A DNA stretch of 64,000 nucleotides from Anaeramoeba flamelloides (taxonomy: Eukaryota > Metamonada > Anaeramoebidae), in contig JANTQA010000030.1 of NCBI GenBank assembly GCA_027625915.1, forward strand, positions 2,294,001-2,358,000, given 5' to 3'. Positions 46,312 through 57,864 of the stretch are shown one piece after another (positions within the stretch are counted from its first letter, which is position 1; each line of letters starts with the position of its first letter). Made by a program: the position numbers and the translations under genes. The notes under the pieces were generated by a model that saw nothing but the letters and a program-made list of their open reading frames with translations, did no database searches and was not told where the DNA came from.

Positions 46312-47424
46312 ATGACTGAACAAGAAAATCAAAAAGAAGAAGAACCCAAATTAAATGTTGTTCCATGTCTCATCATTGACTTAGGAACAAAATTTGTGCG
46401 TTTTGGTATTTCAAGCAACAGCACACCAAGCACGATTGTGAAGACAAACCACCCAAACTTGCATCAAAAATGCACAAAGCCAAACGAACCTGCACTAACC
46501 TTTGGGAGAATCACCAATAAAGAGAAAATCGGGACAATTCTCTCGTATGCCCGATCGACTGTCAAGGAGCAAACCATTGGCGAATCTGTGATGGTAATTG
46601 ACACACTTTTCACCCCACGAAACGATCGTTCCTATATTGCAGAGTATCTTTTCAACACCCTTCACGCCAAGAGAATTTTCTTTTTAAGACAGCCCATCGT
46701 CTCGCTTTACCAAACACGCAACGACACTGGCTTAGTGGTTCACATCTCAACAACTATTTCCGTTGTGCCTATTTACAAAGGAAGGGTCCTGTTTCAGGCA
46801 ATCAACAAACAAAATTTTGGAAGCGACCAAGTTTTGCAATATTTGATGGACTTGCTTGAAAAGCAAGGAAATGATTTAAATGATCTTGGCTCTGATCCCC
46901 TGCAAGTTGTTTCAAATTTGTTGAAACAATTTGGACGTGTATCGCCCGATATAGCCAAGGAACCATTACAAAAAAAAAAAGTAATCAAAATTAATAGGAA
47001 GGCAACAAACACACAGGAGACAACTCTTGTCAAGCTAACAGCCCGAAACGAGTTTTGTGAGTGCAACGAAGCGCTTTTTGAACCTTCAAGAATTGGCCTC
47101 AACACACGTGGGCTGATCGATCTCGTCGAAGGATCAATTCTTAAAAGCCCTTTGCTCACACGCGAAGAGATCATGACAAACATCGTTTTGGCGGGTGGCT
47201 TTGCTGAAACCAAAGGTTTGCCAGAAAGGATCAAGTCTGATTTGGAAAAACGCTTTACTGACTTTTCAATAAGCCCTGCAATTTCGGAATCAAAAATAAC
47301 TAAAAATTCTGAATGGTTAGGCGCAAATATTGTTGCCAACAAAGACCTTGATATAAAAGATTGGATTTCTAAAGAAGAATGGGATCAAAATCCTCAGCAA
47401 ATCATAAAAGAAAAATGTTTTTAA
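46312..47424 (+). CDS. Divergent actin-related protein (Arp10/Arp11-like)
   Basis: A 370-residue intronless member of the actin fold family. The first phosphate loop is recognisable as DLGTKFVRFG (23-32). The segment VMVIDTLFTPRNDRSYIAEY and the strand following it match actin's core. The adenosine-loop region is present (IVLAGGFAETKG, about 291-302), as is the C-terminal WLGANIVA...WISKEEWDQNP. The second phosphate loop, DSGDG in actin, is replaced by HISTT (144-148), so ATP hydrolysis is unlikely. Loss of that loop, the overall length and the VIDTLF/FFLRQPIVSLY region resemble dynactin pointed-end Arp10/Arp11, but assignment to that subfamily is inference. A Lys-rich stretch follows residue 220. 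Confidence 0.85.
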   Translation: MTEQENQKEEEPKLNVVPCLIIDLGTKFVRFGISSNSTPSTIVKTNHPNLHQKCTKPNEPALTFGRITNKEKIGTILSYARSTVKEQTIGESVMVIDTLFTPRNDRSYIAEYLFNTLHAKRIFFLRQPIVSLYQTRNDTGLVVHISTTISVVPIYKGRVLFQAINKQNFGSDQVLQYLMDLLEKQGNDLNDLGSDPLQVVSNLLKQFGRVSPDIAKEPLQKKKVIKINRKATNTQETTLVKLTARNEFCECNEALFEPSRIGLNTRGLIDLVEGSILKSPLLTREEIMTNIVLAGGFAETKGLPERIKSDLEKRFTDFSISPAISESKITKNSEWLGANIVANKDLDIKDWISKEEWDQNPQQIIKEKCF

Positions 47425-49549
47425 TCCTTTTTTATTTTTTCATTTTTTTCCTTTTTTTTTTATTATTATTTTTTTTTTTCAATTTTTCTTTTTTTTTTTC
47501 TTTTTTTTACAAAAAATTAGAACACTATTTTCAATGGACAATTAGCTGTTCATTTCTTTTTTTTTTGAAATGCTAAGAGTTCACAACAATTAAGATTTCA
47601 AAACGAAATAAAACGGCGGTTTAATAAAAATTAGATTGTATTTTGATCTGATACACTTTTTTTTAATTTTTCCATTTACATTCAACTTTTTTATCAACAG
47701 AACAAATTTCTACCTTTTAACATTGCTTTTTTCATCTTTTAAAATTAGGGAATTCTATATTTGTTCACCAATCATTTCCTATGTATTATTTTACAAAAAG
47801 AAGCTTTTTTTTTTGGATTTTATTTCCCAAAAAGAAAAGATTTGAAAAAAAAGAAATTCAATAACCAGACACTAAAACCATAAACTCTTAGTCTTATATT
47901 TTAAGAAATTAAGCCAAGTGTCCTGAATTTGAAAATTTTATCAGACTAATGTTTGAAATTTAAAGAAGGAATTTAAATATTTTGATATCTTGAAAAGAAA
48001 AAAAACTTTTTAAAAAGCTAAGGTTTAGATTAAAGATCCATATACAACGGTTAAATTTTTTTGAATTTCAGAAATTAATTTTAAATTTATGAAAATTTTT
48101 GTTTTGTTTCTTTAATTAAAAATAAATTATAACAAGCTTTTTTTGAGTATTTTGTACATTGTGAAAATCAATTGATTTTGCAAAAAACAAACAAAAAAAA
48201 AATACAAACATAGGTACTTGACGATACTTTAGCATACTTTTTCAATCTTTAAATAGTTGTTTAGATTTGTAAAAAACATAATTGTGTTTAACTGACTCAA
48301 AAACGGTTCAAATATTATTTTAATAAATTTCAAATTATATATTTTTTTCGAAAACTCTTTTGTTCGGACAGATTAATAAAGCAAAAATAATAAAAACAAA
48401 GTTTGGATCTGTTAATATTTTTTTAAGTCCAAGAGTTTTAACTTTTTCAAGTCTTACAGAAATTGAACCAAGAAATCTTTTTTTCCCATAAAAGTTTATA
48501 TGAATTAAGTAAATAGTTACCTTTATAGAAAATATTTAAATTTTATATAAAATTTAATTATCGATGATAAAGTTGAATATAAACCAAAATACATTTTCTA
48601 ATGATTTTTTATCTGTCAGTGACACATTTCTAAACTCTCGGGTTGGGTTATCCAGACCTATATCATTTTTTTTTTTTTTTTTTTTTTTTCTGAAATACAT
48701 CGTAAGTGAGAGAGATTAGTTAAAACAAATATTTTATTTTTATTTTTTTTTTTTTTTTGTTAAGAGTTGAATTGATCCGAATGTATGTTAAAAGTGGAAA
48801 TTAACAACAAAAAGTAAAAAAAAATATTATAACTTTTGGAGATTTTCAGCAAATATTTATAATAAAAATAAAATTATTGTTATCAAAAAATCAATTTTAA
48901 AATTGAAATTTAATCCATTTATGACCCAAATAAGTGTATTTTCGATTCTTTTTGTTTTTTCATTTTTTTCATTTACTAACCATAAAAAAATATTTTTTTA
49001 TTATTTTTTCTTTGAGAGATAATTAAAGAATAATATTTTGTGATTTTTTCAAATTTTTTTACAATTGGGTTACTATTCCAAAAAATCTATATATTTTTTG
49101 TTTTTTATCAATTTAAAGTTGAATTTTCAACTGGTAAAAATAATCGATGATTTTGAAGGTTTTTTTTATTTATAAATGATCAAAATTCGAAAAAAATGAT
49201 AATAAGTTGTTTGATGAAAATTTCCTTTGAATTTCATATGTATTATTTTTTTGTCAAACTTATTTTACTTATTTTCTGTTGAATATTTTATGAATTCAAT
49301 TGTATTCATTTTCTTTTGGATAAAAAAAAATAAAAACGAAACAAACCGGACGCAATTTCAATAATTTAATAATTTAATAAATTATTAGTTTAAGAAGTTT
49401 GGAATAGCGAAATTGATTTTGGAAATAAATTTCGTTTCATCAATTATTGATAAAATGCATAAAAGTACTAAAGAAGAAAAAAATAAAATATAAAATACAA
49501 TCAAAATTATTTGGCCCATTTATTTAATAATTAATTTCTTTTTATTAAG

Positions 49550-49591
<42 letters not shown>

Positions 49592-50403
49592 AAAGTTTGT
49601 ATAATTAGTAGTTTTGGCTTATTATCTATTGAATTGTTTTTCTAAAATTTTAGAAAATGGAAATACATTTTGTTTTTCCTTACTTTAATGAAATCTTATT
49701 TTAATCTCTAAATTACTACATTTAGAATGATAATAACATCATTTCGATTTTAAAAAAAAATAAAGAAGAATTATAGGCATATGACTCTACACAATTTTTT
49801 TGAACCATTTGAATTTTTTTTGTCTTTATTTCTTATTCTTTGTGCCATTCTCTAAATACTGTAAGTAATTGTATCTAATTAAAGAGAAAAATAAAATATT
49901 AAAATTTTTAAAGAATTTCTAAATAATTATTTTTGTTTTAATCAGTACCCTGAAGTATTAAAAGAATAATAATAATAATAATCTCAAAAAAATAATAATT
50001 ATAATTTTATGAAAAAAAAAAACATTTTAGCTTTAAATTTGATAAAGTATATATCAAAATGAAAACTAGATAAATATTTGGATGCTAATATGATGAAAAA
50101 AATTAAATTTTTATATTACAATATAAATAATTTGTTTTCATTCAAATTTTTAATTAATTTTGAAATAAACTATTTTTCAGTCAAAGGTGGCTCAGTTTTA
50201 AAGGGGGAAATTTATATGTTTAAAGTGTTTACTTGATATTTGAAGAATAATTTTATTTCAGAAAATTTCAAAATTGAAATCAATTTTTTCACATTTTTAT
50301 ATATTTTTGATTTTTTTTTGACACGTAATTCAATAGTAAAAAATTTTTTTATTGCAAGATCAATAGTCACTTGGGAAAAATATGTTATTCTAATATTATT
50401 GAA
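47425..50403. other. Longest gene-free spacer, no feature recognised apart from microsatellites
   Basis: T-rich tracts follow the actin-related gene's stop. T22 near 48668-48689, an AT dinucleotide run at about 49556-49586 and many A/T homopolymers are present. No gene and no copy of the MITE families was found. Confidence 0.45.
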
Positions 50404-50467
50404 ACTGTAAAAATGATTGTTGAGAAATCATATTGATAACTATTGGAATTTTATTCAATCATTGATC

Positions 50468-50629
50468 CTGGTATTTAATTAATAAATATGAAAAATTTTC
50501 ACTTCATTTTCATTTCATTTTTCAAATAGAGAACAAATACCAAGTAACTTCGTTTAGGGGCTTGATTTCTAAAAGAAAAGTATGTAAAATGAAGTGAAAA
50601 TTTTTTCCAATTTATTATTCAAATACCAG
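50468..50629. mobile_element. MITE with CTGGTATTT ends, copy 2
   Basis: A 162 bp element. CTGGTATTTAATTAATAAAT at the left faces ATTTATTATTCAAATACCAG at the right, and TTTTCACTTCATTTT faces AAAATGAAGTGAAAA. It is absent from the equivalent place in R7 copy 1. The right flank is TA, the left is TC. Confidence 0.75.
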
Positions 50630-50819
50630 TAGGAGATCAACAAGAACCTTCTTGTTTTTATCAACAATCCCTAATAATTTGAGTTTTTTAATTTTTAAAA
50701 CATTATATGAATTAATCAGTTTTATCGCATAAAGATATCAAGTTCCCTTTGATATGTATCATTCTTCTTATTTCTTATTTGTTCTTCAAAGGTTAATTAG
50801 ATAAAATAATTGATATTTG

Positions 50820-51376
50820 TTTTTATTGTATTTTAAGTGAGGAGTTTATAATTCCTCTTATCTGCTATTAGGTCAGGTTTTCCATAATTTAAAAGAACAG
50901 AGTAAAATAATAGATTTTTCTCAATTATTTCGAATTCTGGAAAAGTGCGGTCACTTTTAGTTAGGTTTTTTTTAATTTTTGAAATAAACCGAAAATTTAT
51001 TAAAATTTTCTGTTTATTTCAAAAAGTAAAAAAAACCTAGAACACTTTACAAATAAAACAAAAAACCTCAAGAAAACATAGACACTTGACGGCACTCTAC
51101 AGTACTCTTCAAATTATTTCAGAATCTGAATTTAGTAAATTTTTAAAAGATTCATAAATTTTTTTATTATCTACAGAGTTAATAAAGATATTGAATCTTG
51201 TTTATTAATAATATTAATAATATTATTATTATTTATAATAATATTGAGATATATCAATTTTTTTAATTCAGAAATCCAGATTTTACAATTATTTTCATAG
51301 GCTGTGAAATTCCAGAGAAAATGATACAAATCTTCAATGATATCTAAATATTTATTTATTTTACACAATTGACAAC
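50820..51376 (-). mobile_element. 5'-truncated LINE, family B, copy 2
   Basis: Minus strand. It encodes the LINE C-terminus (CQLCKINKYL...LYHFLWNF, then NKKIYESFKNLLNSDSEIIR), followed by a 3' UTR with a hairpin (50962-51038) and a short A-rich tail. ATAATTGATATTTG (50806-50819) and ATAATTGATATCTG (51377-51390) flank it as a 14-base duplication with one mismatch. R7 copy 1 has this word once, as an empty site. Terminal knuckle Cys is Phe, so the copy is inactive. Confidence 0.85.
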
Positions 51377-51460
51377 ATAATTGATATCTGAAAAAAAAAT
51401 TATAGGCCTCTTTAACTGAAAAAAGTTTAATATATTGGATTGGATCAATTATTTATTGAG

Positions 51461-53063
51461 ATATAATTGGTTTTTTTATTGTAACTATGTTTCTTCTTTT
51501 AGAATTTTTTTGAATATATTTTTCCCATTATTTTAAGTTTGATTTTTTTCCAAACAATCAAATTATTTTTTTGACTAAAATGTTTGGAATGAAGAATGTG
51601 ATTAATAGCTGGGTATATTACAAAAAAAGAAGTAAAATAACTAAAATTAAATAAGATGAAACATAATAAAATTGTCAATACAATTCACTTAATAAATTTT
51701 ATTGTTTAATCTATTTTTATTTTAACCTTTAAAACTTTATTACAACGGAAAGTAATTCAAAAGTTTGGAATAAATGTAAAAAATAAGAATCAAAGCAATT
51801 AAATGTAATTTTTTCCTGGATAAACGAATAAAAAGAAAAAGTTTTTAAAATAAATAAAAGGACAATTACTAAAAAATTGTTAAGTAGTAAAAATAGAAAC
51901 AATCATTTTCATTCTTGATTTAAAACTAATACAAGGGTAGATTTAATGACTATTCCATAATATAATTATAGATCCAGTTTGTTTCAAAAATTTTTTTCGG
52001 TTTGAAATATGCTTGGAAAATAAGGAATGAAAAATATTTGTAATGGTATGTTTTATAAATATACTGAATAAAATTCTCAGTAATATTTAATTTATTTTAT
52101 TAAAATCCAATAACATCGTCCTTTACTTTATTTATCTGGCATTCATCACCTAGTTATGATTAGAGTTTGTATCCAATTACCAAAAATTAGATAATACTAG
52201 ATGTGGTTTAAGGGGATACAAGGGAGTTCCAGAAATATTATTAATATCATCTTAAAACTGGAAATAAAAAAAAAATTTTTTTAGAGTCCCGAAATGGATC
52301 TACAAAAGATGATTATAATAAAGAGTTATTGAAAAGTGAAAATAATATAAGATATTTTTTAATTTTTGAAACCCAAGATTATATCCAACACAATGAAAAA
52401 TAACAATAAAAAAAAAATATTTTATTTATTTTTGAAGATACATTGAAGAATTTCCCCTTCAAACTATCATATTTCCCAACTTAATTCTTGAAAATATTGA
52501 AGTTCAATTATATAATATATTCATTGTTGATAATAGTTAGTTTAATTCATGTGATATAGATTTTAATCTACTTTAAAATAAATTACCGGAATAGAATTTC
52601 TCCTTATAATCTTCACCAATAGATAAATTCTAGAAAATGATAAAATATACAATCCTGTTATAACTACAAGTTTTAACAGTTATAGAATTTGAACATTTCT
52701 CCAAAATCAACTTGACTTAGATAGTAAAAAAATATTGGTTTTTATTATTTTTTATTATTATTTTTCTCCCCTATTGAAATTATTTTAAATTGAGCCCTTT
52801 ATTTTTTTTATTTGTTGTCGGAATAGTAGTTAAAGAAAATTTAATCAAAAAAAAAAAAAAAAAAAAAAGAAAAATAATTAATATAAACTATTTTTCATAA
52901 ATTTTGACTCACTTTATAATGTTAATGGGAGTTGTTTTGAGGGTTGATTTCAGGATTCTTTACAAAAAATATTTTCAAATTTTTGGATCAGAATCATTTT
53001 TTCTAATTTTGCAAATTTTAGTTTTGCTTTTTCAAATTTTTGTTTTTCTTTTGTTTTTCTTTT

Positions 53064-53120
<57 letters not shown>

Positions 53121-53123
53121 ATC
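51461..53123. other. AT-rich spacer ending in a T54 tract
   Basis: No gene was recognised. An A20 run lies near 52849-52868 and an uninterrupted T run of about 50 at 53061-53114. An open Phe frame through the tract is an artefact. Confidence 0.5.
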
Positions 53124-53490
53124 AAGTGAAAAAAAAAAGAGATCTTCGAAAAGAAAAATAATCACTAAGAAAATTGAGATTATGTAATGTCTTTGAAAAT
53201 GGATTTAATTATTCATAAAAAATCTTGTTGTTCAACTTTTTTTCAGTGAAAGTTAGTAATAAAAAATGGGTAATGCTCATTTCAAAAATTTTGACACACT
53301 TTTTTTTAGTTTTTGGTTTTATTTTTTTTAATTTTTAATATATCAGACTTTTATAGATTTAGAATGACTTAAAAGAGAATTACAAATCATATTTAGTTAT
53401 TAATTGCTCTTGAATACTAAAGGATAATTTTTTTTTTTTCAATTTATTATTTCAGGTGAGTCACAATTTTTGAAAAAGAGTTTATTATTA
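53124..53490 (+). repeat. Dispersed repeat R6, copy 2
   Basis: Aligns with 42135-42540. It begins directly after the T54 tract and its right end is interrupted by MITE M6. Confidence 0.6.
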
Positions 53491-53492
53491 TA

Positions 53493-53686
53493 AGTCACTT
53501 CCACTTTTTTGACATAAACTGTTAAAGAAATTTATGGTATAAAATGTTTCCAAATTAAAACAATAAATTCAAATTCTAGTAATATAAATTTCATTAAAAA
53601 TAATATAAAAAAAATTTCCTTAATTTAGAATTTTTTTGTACCATATATGTATTTGAAAAGTTGTTTTTTAAAAGTGTAAATTGCTG
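53493..53686. mobile_element. Tc1/mariner-type MITE, copy M6 (most degraded)
   Basis: About 194 bp. GTCACTTCCACTTTTTTGAC faces TTTTTAAAAGTGTAAATTGC. TA lies on both sides (53491-53492, 53687-53688). The internal TTCCAAATTAAAACAATAAA corresponds to the family's CTCAAATTAAGACACAACA. Confidence 0.65.
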
Positions 53687-54521
53687 TAAAACATAATAAT
53701 ATCATTTGATTTGAAAAAAAAAAAAAATTATTCATTATTCTAATACTTTTCATATTTGGAGAAATTGAATAAAATCAACCAGATTTTCAGAATTAAACAA
53801 TTACACTTGATAAAAGCATTGTTGGGTTTTGTTGGATTGAAAAGAATTTGACAAAATCATACAATTTTTCCTAAATATTTTGAATCAAAAGAAATTTAGG
53901 TACTCTAAGGACTTAAGTGCTCTTGAAGACCCCCCCCCCCCCCCACCCCCCCCACACACACACACCCACACCAAAAAAAATATAGAAAAAAATTATCAAA
54001 GCTGATGAAACAATAATAAATTTATACAAAAAAAACTTCAAAAATTTATATCATTTTTTATTTTTTATTTTGAAAAAAGGAAATAGTAAAATACAGAAAA
54101 AATGAATTATTTTACAAAAAGATACAACCATTTTAGAAAAGTGAAGACTTTTTGAAAATTTTTCTCAAGTTTTCGGTTTTAAAAAAGTCAAAACCTTATT
54201 TGGAAACAAAACTTTAGGAAAGTTGGATTTTAAAAAGCAAGAAATCAACCTTTATAAATGTTACAGAGGTTATAGAAGAAAAACACATTTTTTTCAAAAA
54301 GTTTTCACTTTTATTAATTGAAAACTTTATAAAAAGTTTGAATTCATACAATCTTTAAAAAAGTTTTGTTTCTGAATAAGGATTTGATTATTTTAAAAAT
54401 AATAGATGATCAAAATATGAGATTTTTCTGAATAGAAAATTAATATACTATATAATTACATTTTCTTGTTAATGAAGTATTAATTATTTTTTTTTACTCT
54501 TATATTTCAAATGAAATTAGA
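53687..54521. other. Spacer with C-rich microsatellite
   Basis: A C14-A-C8 run followed by CA units lies at about 53931-53972. A degenerate inverted repeat of AAAGTTTTGTTTC-like segments occurs around 54200-54375. No gene. Confidence 0.45.
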
Positions 54522-54523
54522 TA

Positions 54524-54923
54524 CAGCTGTTCCAAGGCTACCGTGAATTTTTATATGAATCAAATTTTGATGCTGATATAGATTTTTAAAAAGTTGGATA
54601 TGAGGATAAGAAAGCTCATATCAAAAAAAAATTTTCACAAAAAACCTCATTTGAAAGATTTTCTTGTGATAAGATCAAAAATATTTTCGGTCTTTCAAGA
54701 GAAACTTTTAAGTGGCATCTCAACAGATTTTCCAGGTTTGAAGCAATTTAGGGATCTGAAAATTAATTTTTCTTGTATCAAAAGAAAATCTTTCAAATGA
54801 GGTTTTTTGTGAAAAGTTTTTTTTGATATGAGCTTTCTTATCCTCATATCCAACTTTTTAAAAATCTATATCAGCATCAAAATTTGATTCATATAAAAAT
54901 TCACGGTAGCCTTGGAAAGACTG
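54524..54923. mobile_element. TA-flanked long inverted-repeat element (400 bp)
   Basis: Arms of about 140-150 bases, 54524-54673 and 54785-54923, are nearly identical inverted copies, for example GTTGGATATGAGGATAAGAA facing TTCTTATCCTCATATCCAAC. The ends are CAGCTGTTCCAAGGCTACCG and CGGTAGCCTTGGAAAGACTG, with TA outside (54522-54523, 54924-54925). CAG-type ends and TA flanks suggest the Tc1/mariner superfamily. The high arm identity suggests a young insertion or arm-to-arm correction. A 68-codon frame within it is not a gene. Confidence 0.88.
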
Positions 54924-54925
54924 TA

Positions 54926-55484
54926 ACAAAACACAATAAACTGGATTCTTAATTATATAAGAAAAATTAATCAAAATTTGGAATTGTTTTAATATTTCGA
55001 ATAAGCGCTTAACTATTCAATAAAAGAAAAATATAACGAATAATATTAGCCATTTTAATTTACAAAATATTTTGGGAGTATCTTTTTTTTCTAGAGAATT
55101 AACTGACAAAGATAAAAAAAAAAAATATGCCACTACCATTGTCATTTTATATTGTAATTATAAAAAAGTAACTTCTGTGTTTCTATATTTGTTTTTTATT
55201 AAACTATCAATTATTTTCAAAATTACTTTTATTTAAAATTTCTTCTTTAATCAAGGTAGAAATACCTAAAAAGAGTAAAATCAACAAACGACTAATTCTC
55301 ACAAAACCTAAACCAAACCTCTTAAACAGAGGGTTGTTTATCAAATTTCCAACCCAATTTTTAAATTAGGTCTTGTTATGATATCATCAAGAAAACAAAA
55401 AAAATTTAAAAACTTATTTTTTTCATATTTTAGCTTTTTTTTTATTCTTCATTCTCTTAAATAAATTTTTCAGCTTTTTTTGGG
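54926..55484. other. Upstream region of ERGIC3
   Basis: AT-rich. TTTTTCAG lies just before the start codon region (55466-55473), so an upstream non-coding exon is possible. No other feature. Confidence 0.4.
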
Positions 55485-55625
55485 ATGAAAAACTTGATCA
55501 AATTCGATGCTTACCCAAAAACCGAAGAAGAATTAAATATCAAAACGATATCTGGGGCAACAGGTATACCTTTACCAAGATAAAAAAATAAAACAAAAAC
55601 AACACAAAAACAACACAAAAAAAAA

Positions 55626-55660
<35 letters not shown>

Positions 55661-56940
55661 TCGAACTTCACGATCCTCATCGCCTAAAACTCTTCAATCT
55701 TTTCACTTCTATAATATATTATTTTTTCTTTTTACTTCTGCTTCATCTGTTAACCGTTTGCATTTTTAATAAATATGATTCAACAAATCAAAAAGTAACT
55801 CTGGTTTCATCATTAATTATTTTTATCTTATTTGTAAACGAGCTCCATTTGTATTTGACCCCGCATTTAAAACAAAATCTTGTAGTTGATTTTTCACAAG
55901 GAGGAGCGGTTGTAATCAATCTAGATCTTGATTTCCCGCGTTTAAAATGCAGTGAGCTACATATCGACGCATTAGATATATCGGGTTCCCAACAGTTAGG
56001 AATCCGCAACAACCTTTATTTAGATAACTTGGATATAAATGGCGAAGTTGTTGAGTCGAAGGGATCAAAAAACAAAGTGGAACTGGGCTCAAACGATCTT
56101 AAGGACAATGAAGACGAAGCAGAAAAGGAGAAAGAAAAAGAAAACAAATTACCAGACAATTATTGTGGAGACTGCTACGGCGCGCCATCCACAAAGCCAA
56201 GCGGGTGTTGTAACACGTGCCAGGACATCAAAGAGGCATACGAAGCAAAAAATTGGAACTTTGCAAATTCGATCGGCAAATTTGAACAATGTATAAGAGA
56301 AGGGATCACGTCAATCCGCCAATTTCAACAACAAACAAACGAGGATCCGGTTATTGAAGATCCCAGAAACGTAGGGTGCAGGGTGAATGGCTATCTGTCC
56401 GTAAATAAAGTAAGAGGCAATTTCCATATTGCACCAGGTAAGGCAAGCCAACAAGGGAGATCTCATCTACACCGTTTGTCAAACTCAATTGACAAAAGCA
56501 AGTTAAACTTGACACACATCATTAAAAAGATTTCCTTTGGAAAAGACTTCCCAGGCGTAATAAATCCCTTAACCGACCACTACCATTTACAAAGCCACTT
56601 GGGACCCAAGATGTTTCAATATTTTATCAAGTTGGTGCCCACAATTTATTACCAAAAGGATACAAAAACGACCATAAAAACAAACCAATACTCCGTGTAC
56701 GAATACTCGAGAGACCTACAACAAACTTCAAGTTCTGGTCTTCCTGGTATCTTTTTTATCTACGATTTCTCCCCAATCATGGTTGAAATTGTCGAAGAGA
56801 AAAAAAGCTTTTTCCATTTCATCACCCAACTATTTGGATTGCTAGGCGGTATTTACTCTATTTCAAGCTTAATCGATAACCTTTTATTTAGATCATTAAA
56901 TTCTTTTCAAAAAAAGATCGAATTAGGGAAAATTTATTAA
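55485..56940 (+). CDS. ERGIC3: ERGIC3/Erv46-type cargo receptor (two exons)
   Basis: Cycles between ER and Golgi in COPII/COPI vesicles with its Erv41-type partner and retrieves cargo. Exon 55485-55563 and exon 55796-56940 join across GTATACC...AAAAAG in phase 1, giving 407 residues. The N-terminus (IKFDAYPKTEEEL, TISGAT) is the family's cytosolic start. A membrane segment follows immediately (about 27-47). The lumenal domain holds the family hallmark C150-x2-C153-Y-G-A and C164-C-N-T-C168, then EAYEAKNW. GCRVNGYLSVNKVRGNFHIAPG is matched in Erv46. A second membrane segment lies near 365-390, with a short tail ending FQKKIELGKIY. A Lys/Glu-rich insert (about 110-145) is longer than in animals. 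The intron contains an A29 run. Confidence 0.95.
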
Positions 56941-57864
56941 TTATTATTTTTCTTTTTTTTTCTTTTTCTTTTTTCATAAATATACCCATTCCTTTTTCAT
57001 TTTTTAAAGTTTTTTTTTTTTTTTTTTTTGATCTTTTAATATCCATTTTTTCTGTTGTTTTATTGGGAATTAAAATTTATTTTTGATCATTGATTTATTT
57101 GATTGTAAAGAAAAAATTAATCAAGCTTAGTAATATTTTTTTCAAAATATTATGAATTGATTTTGAACAATTTACAGTTTTTAAAAAGCAAAAAGTTTTT
57201 ATTTATCGATAAAATAAAGTTATTCGATAATTAAAATACAATATTTTTGAAAAAGAGTTTACTTTTATATTGTTAGTTATAATAAACTCATAATTTATAT
57301 ACAATTAGCGGTAAAGAGAAGGATTAGCAAAAGATAAAGAATTAAAAAAATAATAATAAAGTTCATACACATAAATACAGCTATTTTAAAAAAGTGATAA
57401 ATTTATTTTTTTTGATATTTCTAAATTAAAGCTTTTTTAAAGTTTACTAATTGAAAAAGGTGAGGACTTGTTTTTAAAAAAATGATACATTTTTTTTTGT
57501 ATCAACATCTATACTACTGTTTTAAAAGTTGAATCCTCGCCTTTTTAAGATAGAAATCTTTTTAAAAAATTTTTCATTCTAATAAAGTAATCAATTGTTT
57601 TAAAAATCATAAACTTGAGAATAATTTTATCAAAAGAACTTTTTCAACAAAAATATTTGTATAGTATTGAAAAAAAAAAAAAAAAAAACAGGGTAGTAAA
57701 TAACTAATGGTAAGATTTTAAATAAAAGTAATTTCACAATAATTTTTCGAATATTAACTATTAAAAATCTTGTCAGGGATTATTTACATATTAGTTTTTT
57801 TTTCAATACTCTACATAGTTTTTTTTTTTTTTTAAATCTTATTAATTTTTTATTGAAATAATAC
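56941..57864. other. ERGIC3 3' region and spacer
   Basis: Pyrimidine tracts follow the stop codon. No gene was seen. Several AAAAAGTTTT-type inverted pairs occur around 57420-57560. Confidence 0.4.

Larger units (their letters stand above)
50404..51460 (+). repeat. Dispersed repeat R7, copy 2 (interrupted twice)
   Basis: The parts 50404-50467, 50630-50819 and 51391-51460 align in order with 425-745. The two interruptions are a 162 bp MITE and a truncated LINE. Confidence 0.55.

Noticed and set aside
46794-47342. A 182-codon minus-strand open frame
   Set aside because: It is wholly antisense to the actin-related gene, whose own frame has clear homology; the antisense sequence resembles nothing.
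54594-54800. 68-codon plus-strand frame
   Set aside because: It lies across the arm and loop of an inverted-repeat element and has no family resemblance.
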